A stretch of 64,000 nucleotides of DNA from Prescottella soli (lineage in GTDB: Bacteria > Actinomycetota > Actinomycetes > Mycobacteriales > Mycobacteriaceae), in contig NZ_CP157276.1 of NCBI RefSeq assembly GCF_040024445.1, forward strand, positions 496,001 to 560,000. The letters are read 5' to 3'. The notes under the pieces are model-generated. The model did no database searches. It saw nothing but the letters and a program-made list of their open reading frames with translations, and was not told the DNA's origin. Positions within the stretch are counted from its first letter, which is position 1, and every line of letters begins with the position of its first letter. Positions 43,687 through 53,478 of this stretch are shown one piece after another. Position numbers and translations under genes: made by a program.

Positions 43687-44382
43687 ATGAAGAGGGCGGA
43701 GCGGCTCCACGCCCTGTCCGAGATGCTGCGACGCAGCGGATCGCGTGGATGCACTGCTGAGCGACTGGCAAAAGAGTTCGGCGTGTCCGTGCGGACGGTC
43801 AAGAGAGACCTCACCGCGCTCGAGAACAGTGGCGCGCTGATCTGGTCGCGTCCGGGCCCCGGCGGTGGCTACGGGCTAGTCGCCCGAGGCACCCTGCCAC
43901 CGGTCAGCCTGACCCCTGTGCAGGCAGTGGCGCTACTCGCGGCAGTCTCTGCTGCACCCGATGCCCCCTACGCCGATCTCGCCTTAGCGGGCGTTCGGAA
44001 GATAATGGACGTACTCGATCCACGGACCCGGACGAAGGCTGATGAGCTGGCCACTCGCGTCTGGGTCAACGCGCCTCCTACTCCGCGCACGATCAAGTCA
44101 GCGCTGGAGGAAGCGATGGCCGAGCAACGGGTGGTGCGTATCCGCTACACCTCGCGTGACGGCAACACCACCACCCGCGACGTCGAGCCGGTGATGTTCG
44201 CCTCCACGAACGGCCATTGGTACCTGATCGGCTGGTGCAGGCTACGCAGCGATATGCGGTGGTTCCTCGTGTCCCGTATCGAGCACGCCAGTGCAACCAA
44301 GATTGCCTGCAGCGGCCATGACATTGACGAGATCGGCATCCCCCCAGCGACAGCAAGACCCGTGAATGGCCAAGGTGAGTGA
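43687..44382 (+). CDS. YafY-type WYL-domain transcriptional regulator, transposon cargo
   Basis: The 231-residue protein has an N-terminal HTH of the HTH_11 type (RLHALSEMLRRSGSRGCTAERLAKEFGVSVRTVKRDL spans 4-40). A WYL ligand domain follows, with VVRIRYTSRDGNTTTRDVEP and NGHWYLIGWCRLRSDMRWFLVSRI. WYL domains sense nucleotides or other small ligands. ATG 43687 gives the common MKRAERL start; ATG 43663 would add eight residues. It likely controls the divergent hydrolase gene. Both lie inside the IS481 element. Confidence 0.87.
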   Translation: MKRAERLHALSEMLRRSGSRGCTAERLAKEFGVSVRTVKRDLTALENSGALIWSRPGPGGGYGLVARGTLPPVSLTPVQAVALLAAVSAAPDAPYADLALAGVRKIMDVLDPRTRTKADELATRVWVNAPPTPRTIKSALEEAMAEQRVVRIRYTSRDGNTTTRDVEPVMFASTNGHWYLIGWCRLRSDMRWFLVSRIEHASATKIACSGHDIDEIGIPPATARPVNGQGE

Positions 44383-44389
44383 GGCACTC

Positions 44390-44412
44390 GATCAACGTCT
44401 CCGGTTAGTACA
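44390..44412 (-). repeat. Right terminal inverted repeat of the IS481 element
   Basis: The inverse reads TGTACT, then AAC, CGG, A and GACGTTGATC, pairing with 41807-41829 at 19 of 23 positions. It begins 7 nt after the cargo regulator stop. Confidence 0.92.
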
Positions 44413-44418
44413 CCTAGC
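44413..44418. repeat. Right copy of 6-bp target-site duplication (CCTAGC)
   Basis: CCTAGC follows the right end of the element directly and is identical to 41801-41806. Confidence 0.9.
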
Positions 44419-44420
44419 GG

Positions 44421-44804
44421 CTACCGATATGGCGGCTGCGACTCGACGAGGTCCTTCGCGTCGCGCAATCCCAGACCGGGATGCATCTCGCGCAGCCGTT
44501 TGATCGCCGGAATCCGCTCGGACGTCGCCGCGATCGCCGCCCGCACGTCCTCGACGGGAACGTCCGCCGGCGACACGCGCGCCGCCGTGGTCCGGGGCTC
44601 GTTTCGGTGCCGCCACGCCGACACGGTCGTCACGGCGAAGCTGAGGACTGCGTACACCCAGATACCCAGCGACACCCAGTCCCACGCCGACGGTTCCGAC
44701 GTGACTCGGTCGACGGCGGACGGTCCCGCCAGGACGACGAGCCAAGCCAGGATCAGCGTCCCGACCCAGCGCTCGACCCGTTCGCTCTCCAGCCAGCGCA
44801 GCAC
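44421..44804 (-). CDS. Small membrane protein with a ribosomal L7/L12 C-terminal-like domain
   Basis: The 127-residue protein has two membrane helices (about 14-32 and 43-62), then a linker and a C-terminal piece reading IPAIKRLREMHPGLGLRDAKDLVE. That piece closely follows the L7/L12 C-terminal fold (IxAIKxVRxxTGLGLKEAKxLVE). On the ribosome that fold recruits GTPases. Here it would be a membrane-tethered copy. Its gene ends 3 nt after the IS target duplication and is 3 nt downstream of the SPFH gene on the same strand, so it is the last gene of that unit. Confidence 0.78.
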   Translation of the reverse strand: MLRWLESERVERWVGTLILAWLVVLAGPSAVDRVTSEPSAWDWVSLGIWVYAVLSFAVTTVSAWRHRNEPRTTAARVSPADVPVEDVRAAIAATSERIPAIKRLREMHPGLGLRDAKDLVESQPPYR

Positions 44805-44807
44805 GAC

Positions 44808-45980
44808 CTACACCTGGCCCGGCGGCAACTCCTCCTGCTGCTCACTACCGCCGCCGAGGAGGTGCTCCTGGGTCAGTGGGCTCTCGACGGGCGTACGCGC
44901 GACAGCCTCGGCCGCGCGGACCGCACGCTCGACCGCCGGATCGGTCTTGGTCTCGAACCAGCCGGCGATCTCGTCGGAGTCGTCCTCGGGCCGTGGCAGG
45001 TTCTCGTCCTCGGTGCGGCTGGGCTCGTACCGGAACACGCCGTCCTCGCCGGGCGCCCCGAGCGTCTTCGCGAACCCCTTGAGCGCGTCCCCGAAATCAC
45101 TGGGCACGAGCCACACCTTGTTCGCGTCGCCCTGCGCCATCTGAGGCAGCGTCTGGAGGTACTGGTACGCAAGGAGTTCCGGCGTGGGCTTGCCCGACTT
45201 GATGGCCGCGAACACCTTCTCGATCGCCTTGGCCTGCCCCTGCGCCTGCAGGTACTTGGCGGCGCGCTCGCCCTGTGCGCGCAGGATCCGCGACTGGCGC
45301 TCGCCCTCGGCCGACAGGATCGACGCCTGCTTCGCGCCCTCGGCGGCGAGGATCTGGCTCTGCTTGGCACCCTCGGCCGTCTTGATCGCCGACTCGCGAT
45401 GGCCTTCCGCGTTGAGGATCATCGCCCGCTTCTCGCGGTCGGCCTTCATCTGCTTCTCCATCGACTCCTGGATCGACGGCGGCGGATCGATGCTCTTGAG
45501 TTCGACGCGGGCGACGCGCAGGCCCCACCGGCCGGTGGCCTCGTCGAGCACGCCGCGCAGCTGACCGTTGATCGAGTCACGCGAGGTGAGCGTCTCCTCG
45601 AGGGTCATGCCGCCGACGACATTGCGCAGCGTGGTGATGGTGAGCTGCTCGACGGCGGCGATGTAGTTGCTGATCTCGTAGACCGCGGCCTGCGGGTTGG
45701 TCACCTGGAAGTAGACGACCGTGTCGATCGACAGCGTCAGGTTGTCCTGCGTGATGACCGGCTGCGGAGCGAACGACACGACCCGCTCACGCAGATCGAC
45801 CTTCGCCCGGATCCGGTCCACGAACGGGACCAGGAACGTCAACTGACCGGACACGGTCTTGATGTAGCGGCCCAGGCGCTCGATCACCGCGGCCTCGGCC
45901 TGCGGCACCAGCGCCACCGACTTCGCGACCACGACGACGACGAGTACGACCAGTACCGCCAGAACTATCAGTGCAGCCAT
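44808..45980 (-). CDS. SPFH/band-7 domain protein (stomatin/flotillin-like)
   Basis: The 390-residue protein has one N-terminal membrane helix (2-20) and an SPFH domain (about 25-200, IERLGRYIKTVSGQLTFLVPFVDRI). A long Ala/Glu coiled coil follows, with repeated AEG...SQILAAEG elements (about 200-270), then an acidic tail. Such proteins form membrane scaffolds. The upstream NfeD gene ends 5 nt earlier, the usual SPFH-NfeD pairing. The start ATG follows TAGGAGAG. Confidence 0.92.
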   Translation of the reverse strand: MAALIVLAVLVVLVVVVVAKSVALVPQAEAAVIERLGRYIKTVSGQLTFLVPFVDRIRAKVDLRERVVSFAPQPVITQDNLTLSIDTVVYFQVTNPQAAVYEISNYIAAVEQLTITTLRNVVGGMTLEETLTSRDSINGQLRGVLDEATGRWGLRVARVELKSIDPPPSIQESMEKQMKADREKRAMILNAEGHRESAIKTAEGAKQSQILAAEGAKQASILSAEGERQSRILRAQGERAAKYLQAQGQAKAIEKVFAAIKSGKPTPELLAYQYLQTLPQMAQGDANKVWLVPSDFGDALKGFAKTLGAPGEDGVFRYEPSRTEDENLPRPEDDSDEIAGWFETKTDPAVERAVRAAEAVARTPVESPLTQEHLLGGGSEQQEELPPGQV

Positions 45981-45985
45981 CTCTC

Positions 45986-46417
45986 CTACGGTCCCCTCCA
46001 TACGACGGCGGTGGCGCCGTCGATCTCCATCACCGTGACTGTCGTCCCCGGTGGGTACACCTCGGTGACGTCGAGCGGACGCGCTGTCCACACGTCACCG
46101 TCGAGCTTGACCTGACCGCTGTGCGCCGCGACCTCCTCGAGGACCAGCGCCTGCTTGCCGGGCAGGGCAGCAGTATTCATGAGCTTGAGCGGCGGCTTCT
46201 CGAAACGGCGCAACAACGCGGGCCGCACCCCCAGGACGAGGGCGAGCGACACGACACCGAACACGACCGCGTCGACCCAGACCGGGAAGTCGGTCACCGC
46301 GCTGAAGCCGGACGTCACCAGCGCGCCGCCTGCCAGCATCAGCAGGAAGAACTCCCCCACCAGCGCTTCCGCAGCCGCCAACAACACCCCCGCTACCAGC
46401 CAAATCAGAGCTGCCAC
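45986..46417 (-). CDS. NfeD-family membrane protein
   Basis: About 143 residues: two or three hydrophobic helices (LIWLVAGVLLAAAEALVG, then FFLLMLAGGALVTSG and VVFGVVSLALVLG), and a C-terminal OB-fold domain with GKQALVLEEVAAHSGQVKLDGDVWTARP. This is the short NfeD without the protease part. It partners with the downstream SPFH protein. GTG 46417 gives the family-like N-terminus; the frame is open to an ATG at 46477. Confidence 0.88.
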   Translation of the reverse strand: MAALIWLVAGVLLAAAEALVGEFFLLMLAGGALVTSGFSAVTDFPVWVDAVVFGVVSLALVLGVRPALLRRFEKPPLKLMNTAALPGKQALVLEEVAAHSGQVKLDGDVWTARPLDVTEVYPPGTTVTVMEIDGATAVVWRGP

Positions 46418-46514
46418 AGCACCATCTAACCAGAAGTTCCGCTGAGCGAGACATGCGCGAACTCCGGCTGTGGACAAGGGCGGCGCCGCGGACCGAGCGC
46501 GGCAAATCCGCCGG

Positions 46515-47339
46515 TCAGTCCACGGTCACGAAGTCGACGAGCCGCTCCACGGCGCCGATCAGCGGCGCCTCGAGGTCCCGGAAGCTGCCGACCGCCCCGT
46601 AGACCCGACGCCAGCCGTCCTGCGGTGTGCCCCAGCCGAGGGCGTCGCACACGCCGGTCTTCCAGTCCCGCCCGTGCGGAATCCGCGGCCACGCCTCGAT
46701 TCCGACGGCCTTCGGCCGCACCGCCTCCCACACGTCGATGTACGGGTGCCCGGTCACCATCACGTACGGGCCGAGCCCCTGCGTCAGGCGTTCCTCCTTC
46801 GATCCGGTGACGAGGTGGTCGACCAGGACACCGACCTTCCGGCCGGGCCCCGGTTGGAACTCGGCCAGGCGGTCGGCGAGGTTGTCGAGGCCTTCGAGAT
46901 GCTCGACGACGACGCCTTCGACACGCAGATCGTGACCCCACACCCGCTCGACGAGCGCGGCGTCGTGCACGCCCTCGACCCAGATCCGGCTGGGCAGCGC
47001 GGTGCGGGCGCGCAGACCTTCGACCTTGGTCGACCCCGACGCCGAGCGCTGCGGCCCCTTCTGCGCCGACTGCGGAGTCGGCCGGACGAGGGTGACGGCC
47101 CGGCCGTCGATGAGGAACGCGGCCTCCCGCATCGCGAACAACCGGGTGCGCCGGGCGGCATCCTCGAGGCGCACGAAGTCGCCGTCGTAGGTGCGCTCGA
47201 TGCCGACGACGGCCCCGCAGAATCCGGTTGCCGCATCCTCGACCACCAGGTCACGCTCGGCGGCCACCTGCGGAGTCGTGGGCTTTCGGGTCCGGGGATG
47301 ACCGGCGAAGATGTCGCCGTACTTGTTGCTCGCGTTCAC
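46515..47339 (-). CDS. DUF3097 family protein
   Basis: The 274-residue actinobacterial protein has WVEGVHDAALVERVWGHDLRVEGVVVEHLEG and VGVLVDHLVTGSKEERLT. These acidic motifs resemble a Toprim-like core (E...DxxD-type spacing). Function unknown. A Toprim relation suggests nucleic acid chemistry but is inference. It starts with GTG at 47339 and is divergent from the gene at 47407, with 67 nt between. Confidence 0.82.
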   Translation of the reverse strand: MNASNKYGDIFAGHPRTRKPTTPQVAAERDLVVEDAATGFCGAVVGIERTYDGDFVRLEDAARRTRLFAMREAAFLIDGRAVTLVRPTPQSAQKGPQRSASGSTKVEGLRARTALPSRIWVEGVHDAALVERVWGHDLRVEGVVVEHLEGLDNLADRLAEFQPGPGRKVGVLVDHLVTGSKEERLTQGLGPYVMVTGHPYIDVWEAVRPKAVGIEAWPRIPHGRDWKTGVCDALGWGTPQDGWRRVYGAVGSFRDLEAPLIGAVERLVDFVTVD

Positions 47340-47406
47340 GGCACCTCACGCTATGTCAGACCGGGGCGGGCGCGGTTCCCGCCACGCCGTCCTATGCTCG
47401 TTTACC

Positions 47407-48219
47407 GTGAGTTCCCTCAGCGCGACGCTGACCGTGTGGGCCGGTTCCTGGCTCGCCGGCGACAGCGCACCCGACGACGTGATCGACGCCCTCCACCAGT
47501 GGGCGCCGATGCACATCGTCGGCGCGTCCGACGCCGGAACCGCGATGTCGACCGGCCTCGGCTGGCCGGGTGTGCAGGACGGCGCGGGCCCGATCCTGCT
47601 TCGCCTGGTGCGCCAGGCCGCCGCATCCGACGCGGCCGAGGTCCGACTGGTGCTGCCGGCACCCGGCGACGTCCGCGGGCTTCCGGCCGGCACCGGGTTC
47701 GCCCGAGCCGCGCTCGACGCCGGTGAGGGCGTCCTCGTCGGCGAGACGGGTCAGCCGGGCATCGGCCTGGTCCCCGTCGTCGAGGGACCGGATGTGCTGC
47801 GCTGGACGATCTTTCCGATCGATACGGTGCCGGCGCCCGGCGAGCACACCGGGCTCGGCGAAGCCGAGTACGCGATGCGCGAAGCGATCCGGGACGCCGC
47901 CGACGCGCTCCTGCAACTGTCGTCGGTGCACACCGGGCACCCGGGCACCGATCCGCGTCGGCGGATCGCCGAGGCGCTCGACGACCGGGCACACCACCGC
48001 TATCCCGACGCGGCGCCGACCCGGGCCCTGCGCATCCTCGACTCGGCCGACCAGGTGGCCGCCATTCTCGCCGTGGCCGAGGATGATTCACCGACCGAGG
48101 CCCCGTCCGCGTCCAGTGCCGCCGCCCGCGAGGACCTGCTGCGGCCGCTGTGGACCGCGGTGCGGACGGCCCGGGTGGCGGCCGTGTCGGCGTGCGCCCG
48201 CTCCCCGTACCGCGCCTGA
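47407..48219 (+). CDS. Conserved actinobacterial protein of unknown function
   Basis: The 270-residue acidic soluble protein is rich in Ala and Pro and starts with GTG. It reads as a two-part fold: TLTVWAGSWLAGDSAPDDVIDAL...AVRLVLPAPGDVRGLP, then a C-terminal helical part with RALRILDSADQVAAILAVAED. By position near ferrochelatase and the SPFH genes it may correspond to Rv1486c. I see no catalytic motif. Confidence 0.72.
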   Translation: MSSLSATLTVWAGSWLAGDSAPDDVIDALHQWAPMHIVGASDAGTAMSTGLGWPGVQDGAGPILLRLVRQAAASDAAEVRLVLPAPGDVRGLPAGTGFARAALDAGEGVLVGETGQPGIGLVPVVEGPDVLRWTIFPIDTVPAPGEHTGLGEAEYAMREAIRDAADALLQLSSVHTGHPGTDPRRRIAEALDDRAHHRYPDAAPTRALRILDSADQVAAILAVAEDDSPTEAPSASSAAAREDLLRPLWTAVRTARVAAVSACARSPYRA

Positions 48220-48225
48220 CCGGGT

Positions 48226-48714
48226 TCAGCCGTCGCGGTGGTTCATCACGATGTGCCGGTCGATCCGCACATGCTCGTCCAGCGTCGGGTACCGCAGGCC
48301 CGTGTCGGGGCCGTAGCCGTGGTGTCGTAGCCACGCGTAGACGTCGCCCCACAACCAGATGCCACCCGAGACCGTGTTGAACGGGACCGGGAACGGCGTC
48401 CCGCGTTGACGCACCCCCCGCACCCACTGCCCCACCGCCTGACGGGTCACCCCGGCGCGATCGGCGATGTCCTGACGGGTCACCAGATCCGGGTGGGTGC
48501 GCAGCGGACGGACCCCCTCGGCCACCAACTGATCGACCAGGCTCATCCCGGCCGTCGCGCAGCGCATGCCCTCGGCCGCCACCGTCAACAGCTGCAGACC
48601 GCCGTGGTCGTCGACCCGACCGTCGAACTCCTTCGCGACCGCGGTCTCCCGCGAAACCGTCAGCAACGGAACGATGAACGTGAATTCGAAGCGGTGGTAG
48701 AGGCTGTCGTGCAC
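48226..48714 (-). CDS. Helix-turn-helix protein of unknown function
   Basis: About 162 residues. The centre holds an HTH (LVTRQDIADRAGVTRQAVGQW) followed by a short wing-like region ending in GGIWLWGDVYAWLRHHG. The N-terminal 70 residues have an alpha/beta look (FEFTFIVPLLTVSRETAVAKEF). The C-terminus is MNHRDG. GTG 48714 is a likely start because it lies past the end of the ferrochelatase gene; the frame is open up to 48816. It is tail-to-tail with the gene at 47407. Confidence 0.68.
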   Translation of the reverse strand: MHDSLYHRFEFTFIVPLLTVSRETAVAKEFDGRVDDHGGLQLLTVAAEGMRCATAGMSLVDQLVAEGVRPLRTHPDLVTRQDIADRAGVTRQAVGQWVRGVRQRGTPFPVPFNTVSGGIWLWGDVYAWLRHHGYGPDTGLRYPTLDEHVRIDRHIVMNHRDG

Positions 48715-48767
48715 CCGCTCAACATAGCCCGCCCCGTCTGTTTCCCTCCGGAAACGCGGCGGGCCGG

Positions 48768-49835
48768 TCAGCGGGTGCTCGGCCGACGGACCGGTGCGCA
48801 GCAGTCGACGGCGCACAGGCGCCCGTCGACGGACGCACCGAGCAGCGGCTCACGACCGAGCCGCTGCGGCGCCACGCCGGAGCGACGCTCCTCGACGAGG
48901 TCGAGCACCATCCGCGCGAAGCGTGGATCGGTACCCGGCGTCGCGACGCGCGCGAACTCGATTCCGAGCTCCGCGGCCTTGTCGCGGGCCTCGGTGTCGA
49001 GGTCCCACACCACCTCGAGGTGGTCGGACACGAACCCGACCGGACACACGATCACGGCCGGGGCACCGGCGGCCGCGACCGCCTCGAGGTGATCACAGAT
49101 GTCGGGGTCGAGCCACGGCACCTGCGGCGGCCCCGACCGGGACTGCCACACCAGGTCGAACTCGTCGACGCCGGCCGCCTCCGCGCACAGGCGCGCCGCC
49201 TCGGCGACCTGACGGCTGTAGAGGTGCCCGCCCTCGGCAGGCGGTCCGGCGTTCGCGTCGGCGGCGACCGGTACCGAGTGCGCGGTGAACACCAGCCGCA
49301 CCCGGTCCCGGGCGTCCGCCGACAGTTCCTGTCGCGCAACACGAATCGCATCGGCGAAGGCGGCGACCATCAACGGATGGTCGTAGTACTGCCGCAACTT
49401 CGTCAGGGTCGGCGCCGCGTCGACCGCGGCGCGGGCACGGACGATGTCCTCGTGGTACTGCCGGCACCCCGAGTACCCGCCCCAGGCCGACGTCGGGAAC
49501 ACGAGCGCGTTGCGCACCCCGTCGTCCCGCATGCGGGCGACGGTCTCCTCGACCATCGGATGCCAGTTGCGGTTACCGAAGTACACCGGCAGATCGATTC
49601 CGGCCCCACGCAATTCGTCCTCGACCCGCGCGATGATGTCGCGGTTGAGGCCGTTGATCGGGGACACACCGCCGAAGTGCATGTAGTGCCCGACGACGGC
49701 GTCGAGGCGTTCGGGCGGAACGCCCCGACCCCGGGTGACGTTCTCGAGGAACGGCCGCACGTCCTCCGGCTTCTCGGGTCCCCCGAAGGAGAGCACGAGT
49801 AGTGCGTCGAATGCCGTGTCCCGCTGACCGCTCAT
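48768..49835 (-). CDS. hemH: Ferrochelatase (coproporphyrin ferrochelatase type)
   Basis: The 355-residue enzyme inserts Fe2+ into a porphyrin. In actinobacteria the physiological substrate is coproporphyrin III. Motifs are [22 protein letters not shown], the catalytic His in FTAHSVP and [12 protein letters not shown]. The 2Fe-2S cluster cysteines of the actinobacterial form appear in [10 protein letters not shown] and in the C-terminal CAVDCC. It lies 42 nt after inhA on the same strand, as in mycobacteria. Confidence 0.96.
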   Translation of the reverse strand: MSGQRDTAFDALLVLSFGGPEKPEDVRPFLENVTRGRGVPPERLDAVVGHYMHFGGVSPINGLNRDIIARVEDELRGAGIDLPVYFGNRNWHPMVEETVARMRDDGVRNALVFPTSAWGGYSGCRQYHEDIVRARAAVDAAPTLTKLRQYYDHPLMVAAFADAIRVARQELSADARDRVRLVFTAHSVPVAADANAGPPAEGGHLYSRQVAEAARLCAEAAGVDEFDLVWQSRSGPPQVPWLDPDICDHLEAVAAAGAPAVIVCPVGFVSDHLEVVWDLDTEARDKAAELGIEFARVATPGTDPRFARMVLDLVEERRSGVAPQRLGREPLLGASVDGRLCAVDCCAPVRRPSTR

Positions 49836-49877
49836 GCCCTCATTCTCGCCCGTCCCGGAACCGCCGCCGCGGACGGG

Positions 49878-50675
49878 TCAGCCGACCACCGCGTGGAAGC
49901 CGCCGTCCACGTAGATGATCGACGCGGTGGTGCCGGGCAGCCAGTCCGAGAGCACCGTGCACACGCTCTTGGCGACGGCCGTCGGATCGTCGACGTCCCA
50001 GCCGATCGGGGCGGCGGCGTCCCACGCGGTGTTCAGCTTGTTCAGCTCCGCGCCCGGGCCGGTCGCGTCGCCCGCGATCGCCTTCGCGGCGAGGGTCTTG
50101 ACCGGTCCGGCCGCAACGAGATTCGATCGGATGCCGCGGCCACCGACCTCCTTGGCGACGTACCGGTTGACGGCCTCGAGGGTGGCCTTGGACACGCCCA
50201 TCCAGTTGTAGAACGGCATCGCCCGCGACGGGTCGAAGTCCATGCCGACGATGGAGGCGTTGTCGTTGAGGACCGGCAGCAGCGCCTTCGCCAGCGACGC
50301 GTACGAGTACGCCGAGATCTCCATGGCGTTCGAGATGTCCGACCAGGGCGCGTCCAGGAACGGCGCACCGAGACCCGACCGGGGCGAGAACGCGATCGAG
50401 TGGACGACGCCGTCGATGCCCTCGGGGGCGAGCTCGCGAACGCGATCGGCGAGAGTGGCCAGGTGCTCCTCGTCCTGGACGTTCAGCTCGACGGCCGGCG
50501 GCACCGGCTGCGGAAGCCGCTGGGCGATCCGGTCGATCAGCCGCAGCCGGTCGAACCCGGTGATGATCACCTTCGCGCCCTGTTCCTGCGCCACCTTCGC
50601 GACGTGGAACGCGATCGACGCGTCGGTGATGATGCCGGTGACGAGAATGGTCTTGCCCTCGAGCAGTCCGCCCAT
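49878..50675 (-). CDS. inhA: NADH-dependent enoyl-ACP reductase InhA
   Basis: The 265-residue FAS-II enzyme reduces trans-2-enoyl-ACP in mycolic acid elongation and is the isoniazid target in mycobacteria. Motifs are [24 protein letters not shown] at the nucleotide site, VVHSIAFSP with the residue equivalent to Ser94, [15 protein letters not shown], and [12 protein letters not shown] with the catalytic Tyr and Lys. A GGAGGACC site precedes the ATG. fabG1 lies 54 nt upstream in the same operon. Confidence 0.97.
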   Translation of the reverse strand: MGGLLEGKTILVTGIITDASIAFHVAKVAQEQGAKVIITGFDRLRLIDRIAQRLPQPVPPAVELNVQDEEHLATLADRVRELAPEGIDGVVHSIAFSPRSGLGAPFLDAPWSDISNAMEISAYSYASLAKALLPVLNDNASIVGMDFDPSRAMPFYNWMGVSKATLEAVNRYVAKEVGGRGIRSNLVAAGPVKTLAAKAIAGDATGPGAELNKLNTAWDAAAPIGWDVDDPTAVAKSVCTVLSDWLPGTTASIIYVDGGFHAVVG

Positions 50676-50729
50676 GGGTGATGGTCCTCCTGTATGAAAG
50701 TCTGTGGGTGCGTGAGGTTTCGGGTGGGC

Positions 50730-51461
<732 letters not shown>

Positions 51462-51529
51462 CTATCTGCTCGACTACCCGTTACGGGCGCAGGTGGACGA
51501 ATTCGACGAACTGGACCGGCCCCTGCGCC

Positions 51530-52510
51530 TCACGGCAGTCGTTGCCGCAGCACCAGGGCGGAGCCGAGGCCGGCGGCGCAGAACAGGACGCCGAGGACCA
51601 GCCACGGCCGGCTGGCGTCACCGCGGGCGTTCTCGAAGCCGATCTGCTCCTCGAGGGTGTCGTAGACGGCGCGCAGTTCCTCGACGCTCGAGGCGGTGAA
51701 GAAGCTGCCACCCGACAGGTTCGCGATCTCGCGCAGCGACGGGTCGTCCACCGGGACCGGGATCCGGTCACCCTCGATCTCGACGGTGCCGTAGCTGGTG
51801 CCGAACGAGATGGTGGAGATCGGGACGCCCTTGTCCTTGGCCTGCCGCGCCGCGGTGAAGCCGCCGCGCGGATCGGTCGGGCTCTCCGGCACGGTCTGCT
51901 TGCCGTCGGAGAGCAGCACGATCCGCGCGGGCGGAGCCTGCTCGCTGCCGCCGAGGACCGCCGCGAGGGTGTCGATCGACTGCAGCGAGGTGAAGATGGC
52001 CTCGCCGGTCGCGGTGCGCTCGCTGAGCTTGAGGTTGTCGATGGCCGCCTTGGTCTCCTCGCGGTTCGGAGTCGGCGACACCAGCACCGACGCCGTGCCG
52101 GCGAACGCGACCAGTCCGAGGTTGATGCCGGGCGTGAGCCCGTCGGCGAACGCCTTCGCGGCCTCCTGTGCGGCGGCGATGCGGGTCGGTTCGACGTCGG
52201 TCGCCTTCATCGACAGCGAGACGTCGATCACGAGCACGACCGTCGCGCGGTTGCGCGGAACGCGTTTGTCGGCAGTCGGTCCGGCGAGTGCGACGGTGAG
52301 GAACAGCAGACCGACGAGCAGCAGCGCCGTCGGAATGTGCCGGGTGATGTTCGGCCTGTTGGGCGCGACCTTCTCCAGCAGTTCCATGTTCGCGAACCGC
52401 AGCACGTGCTTCTGCCGGCGGCGCTGGATCACCACGTACCCCGCGGCGAGCGCGGCGACGACCGCCAGGAACAGCAGCCACCACGGGGACGCGAACTGCG
52501 ACAGGCTCAT
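51530..52510 (-). CDS. VWA-domain membrane protein (Rv1481 type)
   Basis: The 326-residue protein has two N-terminal membrane helices (about 8-25 and 58-75). A von Willebrand A domain (about 90-280) has a [15 protein letters not shown] motif, and a final membrane helix lies near 300-318. With DUF58 and MoxR it forms the common three-gene set thought to act as a metal-dependent chaperone or envelope-stress module. Its ATG overlaps the DUF58 gene end by four bases. Confidence 0.92.
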   Translation of the reverse strand: MSLSQFASPWWLLFLAVVAALAAGYVVIQRRRQKHVLRFANMELLEKVAPNRPNITRHIPTALLLVGLLFLTVALAGPTADKRVPRNRATVVLVIDVSLSMKATDVEPTRIAAAQEAAKAFADGLTPGINLGLVAFAGTASVLVSPTPNREETKAAIDNLKLSERTATGEAIFTSLQSIDTLAAVLGGSEQAPPARIVLLSDGKQTVPESPTDPRGGFTAARQAKDKGVPISTISFGTSYGTVEIEGDRIPVPVDDPSLREIANLSGGSFFTASSVEELRAVYDTLEEQIGFENARGDASRPWLVLGVLFCAAGLGSALVLRQRLP

Positions 52511-53478
52511 CCGCGTGCCACCCGGCTCGCACCCGGCCGGTTCTGTGGTGCCCCGAAGCTGTGTCTGCGGGCCGAGACGAACCGCACGACGTCGGCGATC
52601 CAGTCCCTGTCGGTGCGCAGACTCAGCCGCGGTGCGCCGCAGCGTCGTAGCGTCGCCTCGACGTCCGCGCGGTGTGCGGCCGCCGCGCGCGCGAAGTCGG
52701 CACGCAGCTTCGGCGTCGTCGAGAACTCCCGTGTCCGACCGGATTCCGGGTCGAACAGCACGACGTCACCGGCATCGGGCAGTTCCATGTCACGCGGGTC
52801 GAGTACCTCCACCGCGAGCAGGTCGTGCCTGCCCGACAGTGCCCGCAGCGAGTGCTCCCAGTCGATCGGCCCGAGGAAGTCGCTGACGACGACCGCCAGA
52901 CCGCGGCGTCGCTGGGGTCGGCGCAGGGATTCGAGCGCGCCGCGCAGATCCCCCCGCACACCCTCCGCGGCATGCGGGGTGGACGCGATCCGGCGCAGCA
53001 TCGCCTGCGCGTGCACCCGACCTCCACGGGCCGGGATCCGCTGCATCCGGTCACCGGTGGCGACGATTGCCCCGATCCGGTTCCCGCTGCCGCCGGCGAG
53101 GTAGGTGACCGCCGATGCGGCCGCGATCGCGAGGTCCCGCTTCTCGCACGATGCGGTGCCGAAGTCCAGGCTCGACGACAGGTCCACCACGAGCCAGGTC
53201 TCCAGTTCGCGGTCGGCGACCGTCTGGCGCACGTGCGGGTGCGTGGTCCGGGCGGTGACCGACCAGTCCATCTGCCGGACGTCGTCGCCCGGCTGGTACT
53301 CGCGCGCGTCGCCGGGCTCGGAGCCGGGCCCGGGGATGAGTCCGAGGTGGTCGCCGTGCAGGACACCGTCGAGTCGTCGACGGACGGTGAGCTCGAGGGT
53401 CCGCAGCGCCGCGGTCAGCTCCGGATCGCGCAACGATCCGGAGCGAAACGACGGGACCGCGCCCGCAGACCGGGTCAC
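52507..53478 (-). CDS. DUF58 family protein (Rv1480 type)
   Basis: The 323-residue protein holds a DUF58 core with [32 protein letters not shown] near 45-77. A VWA-like segment [13 protein letters not shown] and VVVSDFLG follow. The family accompanies MoxR ATPases and its action is unclear. GTG 53478 overlaps the MoxR stop (GTGA), fixing the start. It is in the middle of the moxR-DUF58-VWA unit. Confidence 0.9.
   Translation of the reverse strand: MTRSAGAVPSFRSGSLRDPELTAALRTLELTVRRRLDGVLHGDHLGLIPGPGSEPGDAREYQPGDDVRQMDWSVTARTTHPHVRQTVADRELETWLVVDLSSSLDFGTASCEKRDLAIAAASAVTYLAGGSGNRIGAIVATGDRMQRIPARGGRVHAQAMLRRIASTPHAAEGVRGDLRGALESLRRPQRRRGLAVVVSDFLGPIDWEHSLRALSGRHDLLAVEVLDPRDMELPDAGDVVLFDPESGRTREFSTTPKLRADFARAAAAHRADVEATLRRCGAPRLSLRTDRDWIADVVRFVSARRHSFGAPQNRPGASRVARG

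Larger units (their letters stand above)
41807..44412. mobile_element. Complete IS481-family transposon with two cargo genes (2606 bp)
   Basis: The element begins TGTACT (41807) and ends AGTACA (44412). It has 23-bp terminal inverted repeats agreeing at 19 positions and is flanked by perfect CCTAGC duplications. It carries an intact IS481 transposase on the minus strand, then a hydrolase gene and a divergent WYL-regulator gene. Ordinary IS481 elements are about 1-1.3 kb. The extra length is the cargo, making this a transporter IS. Base composition is lower in GC than the flanks. It sits between convergent stops that would be 3 nt apart without it, so no gene is broken. The perfect duplication implies a recent event. 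Confidence 0.95.
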
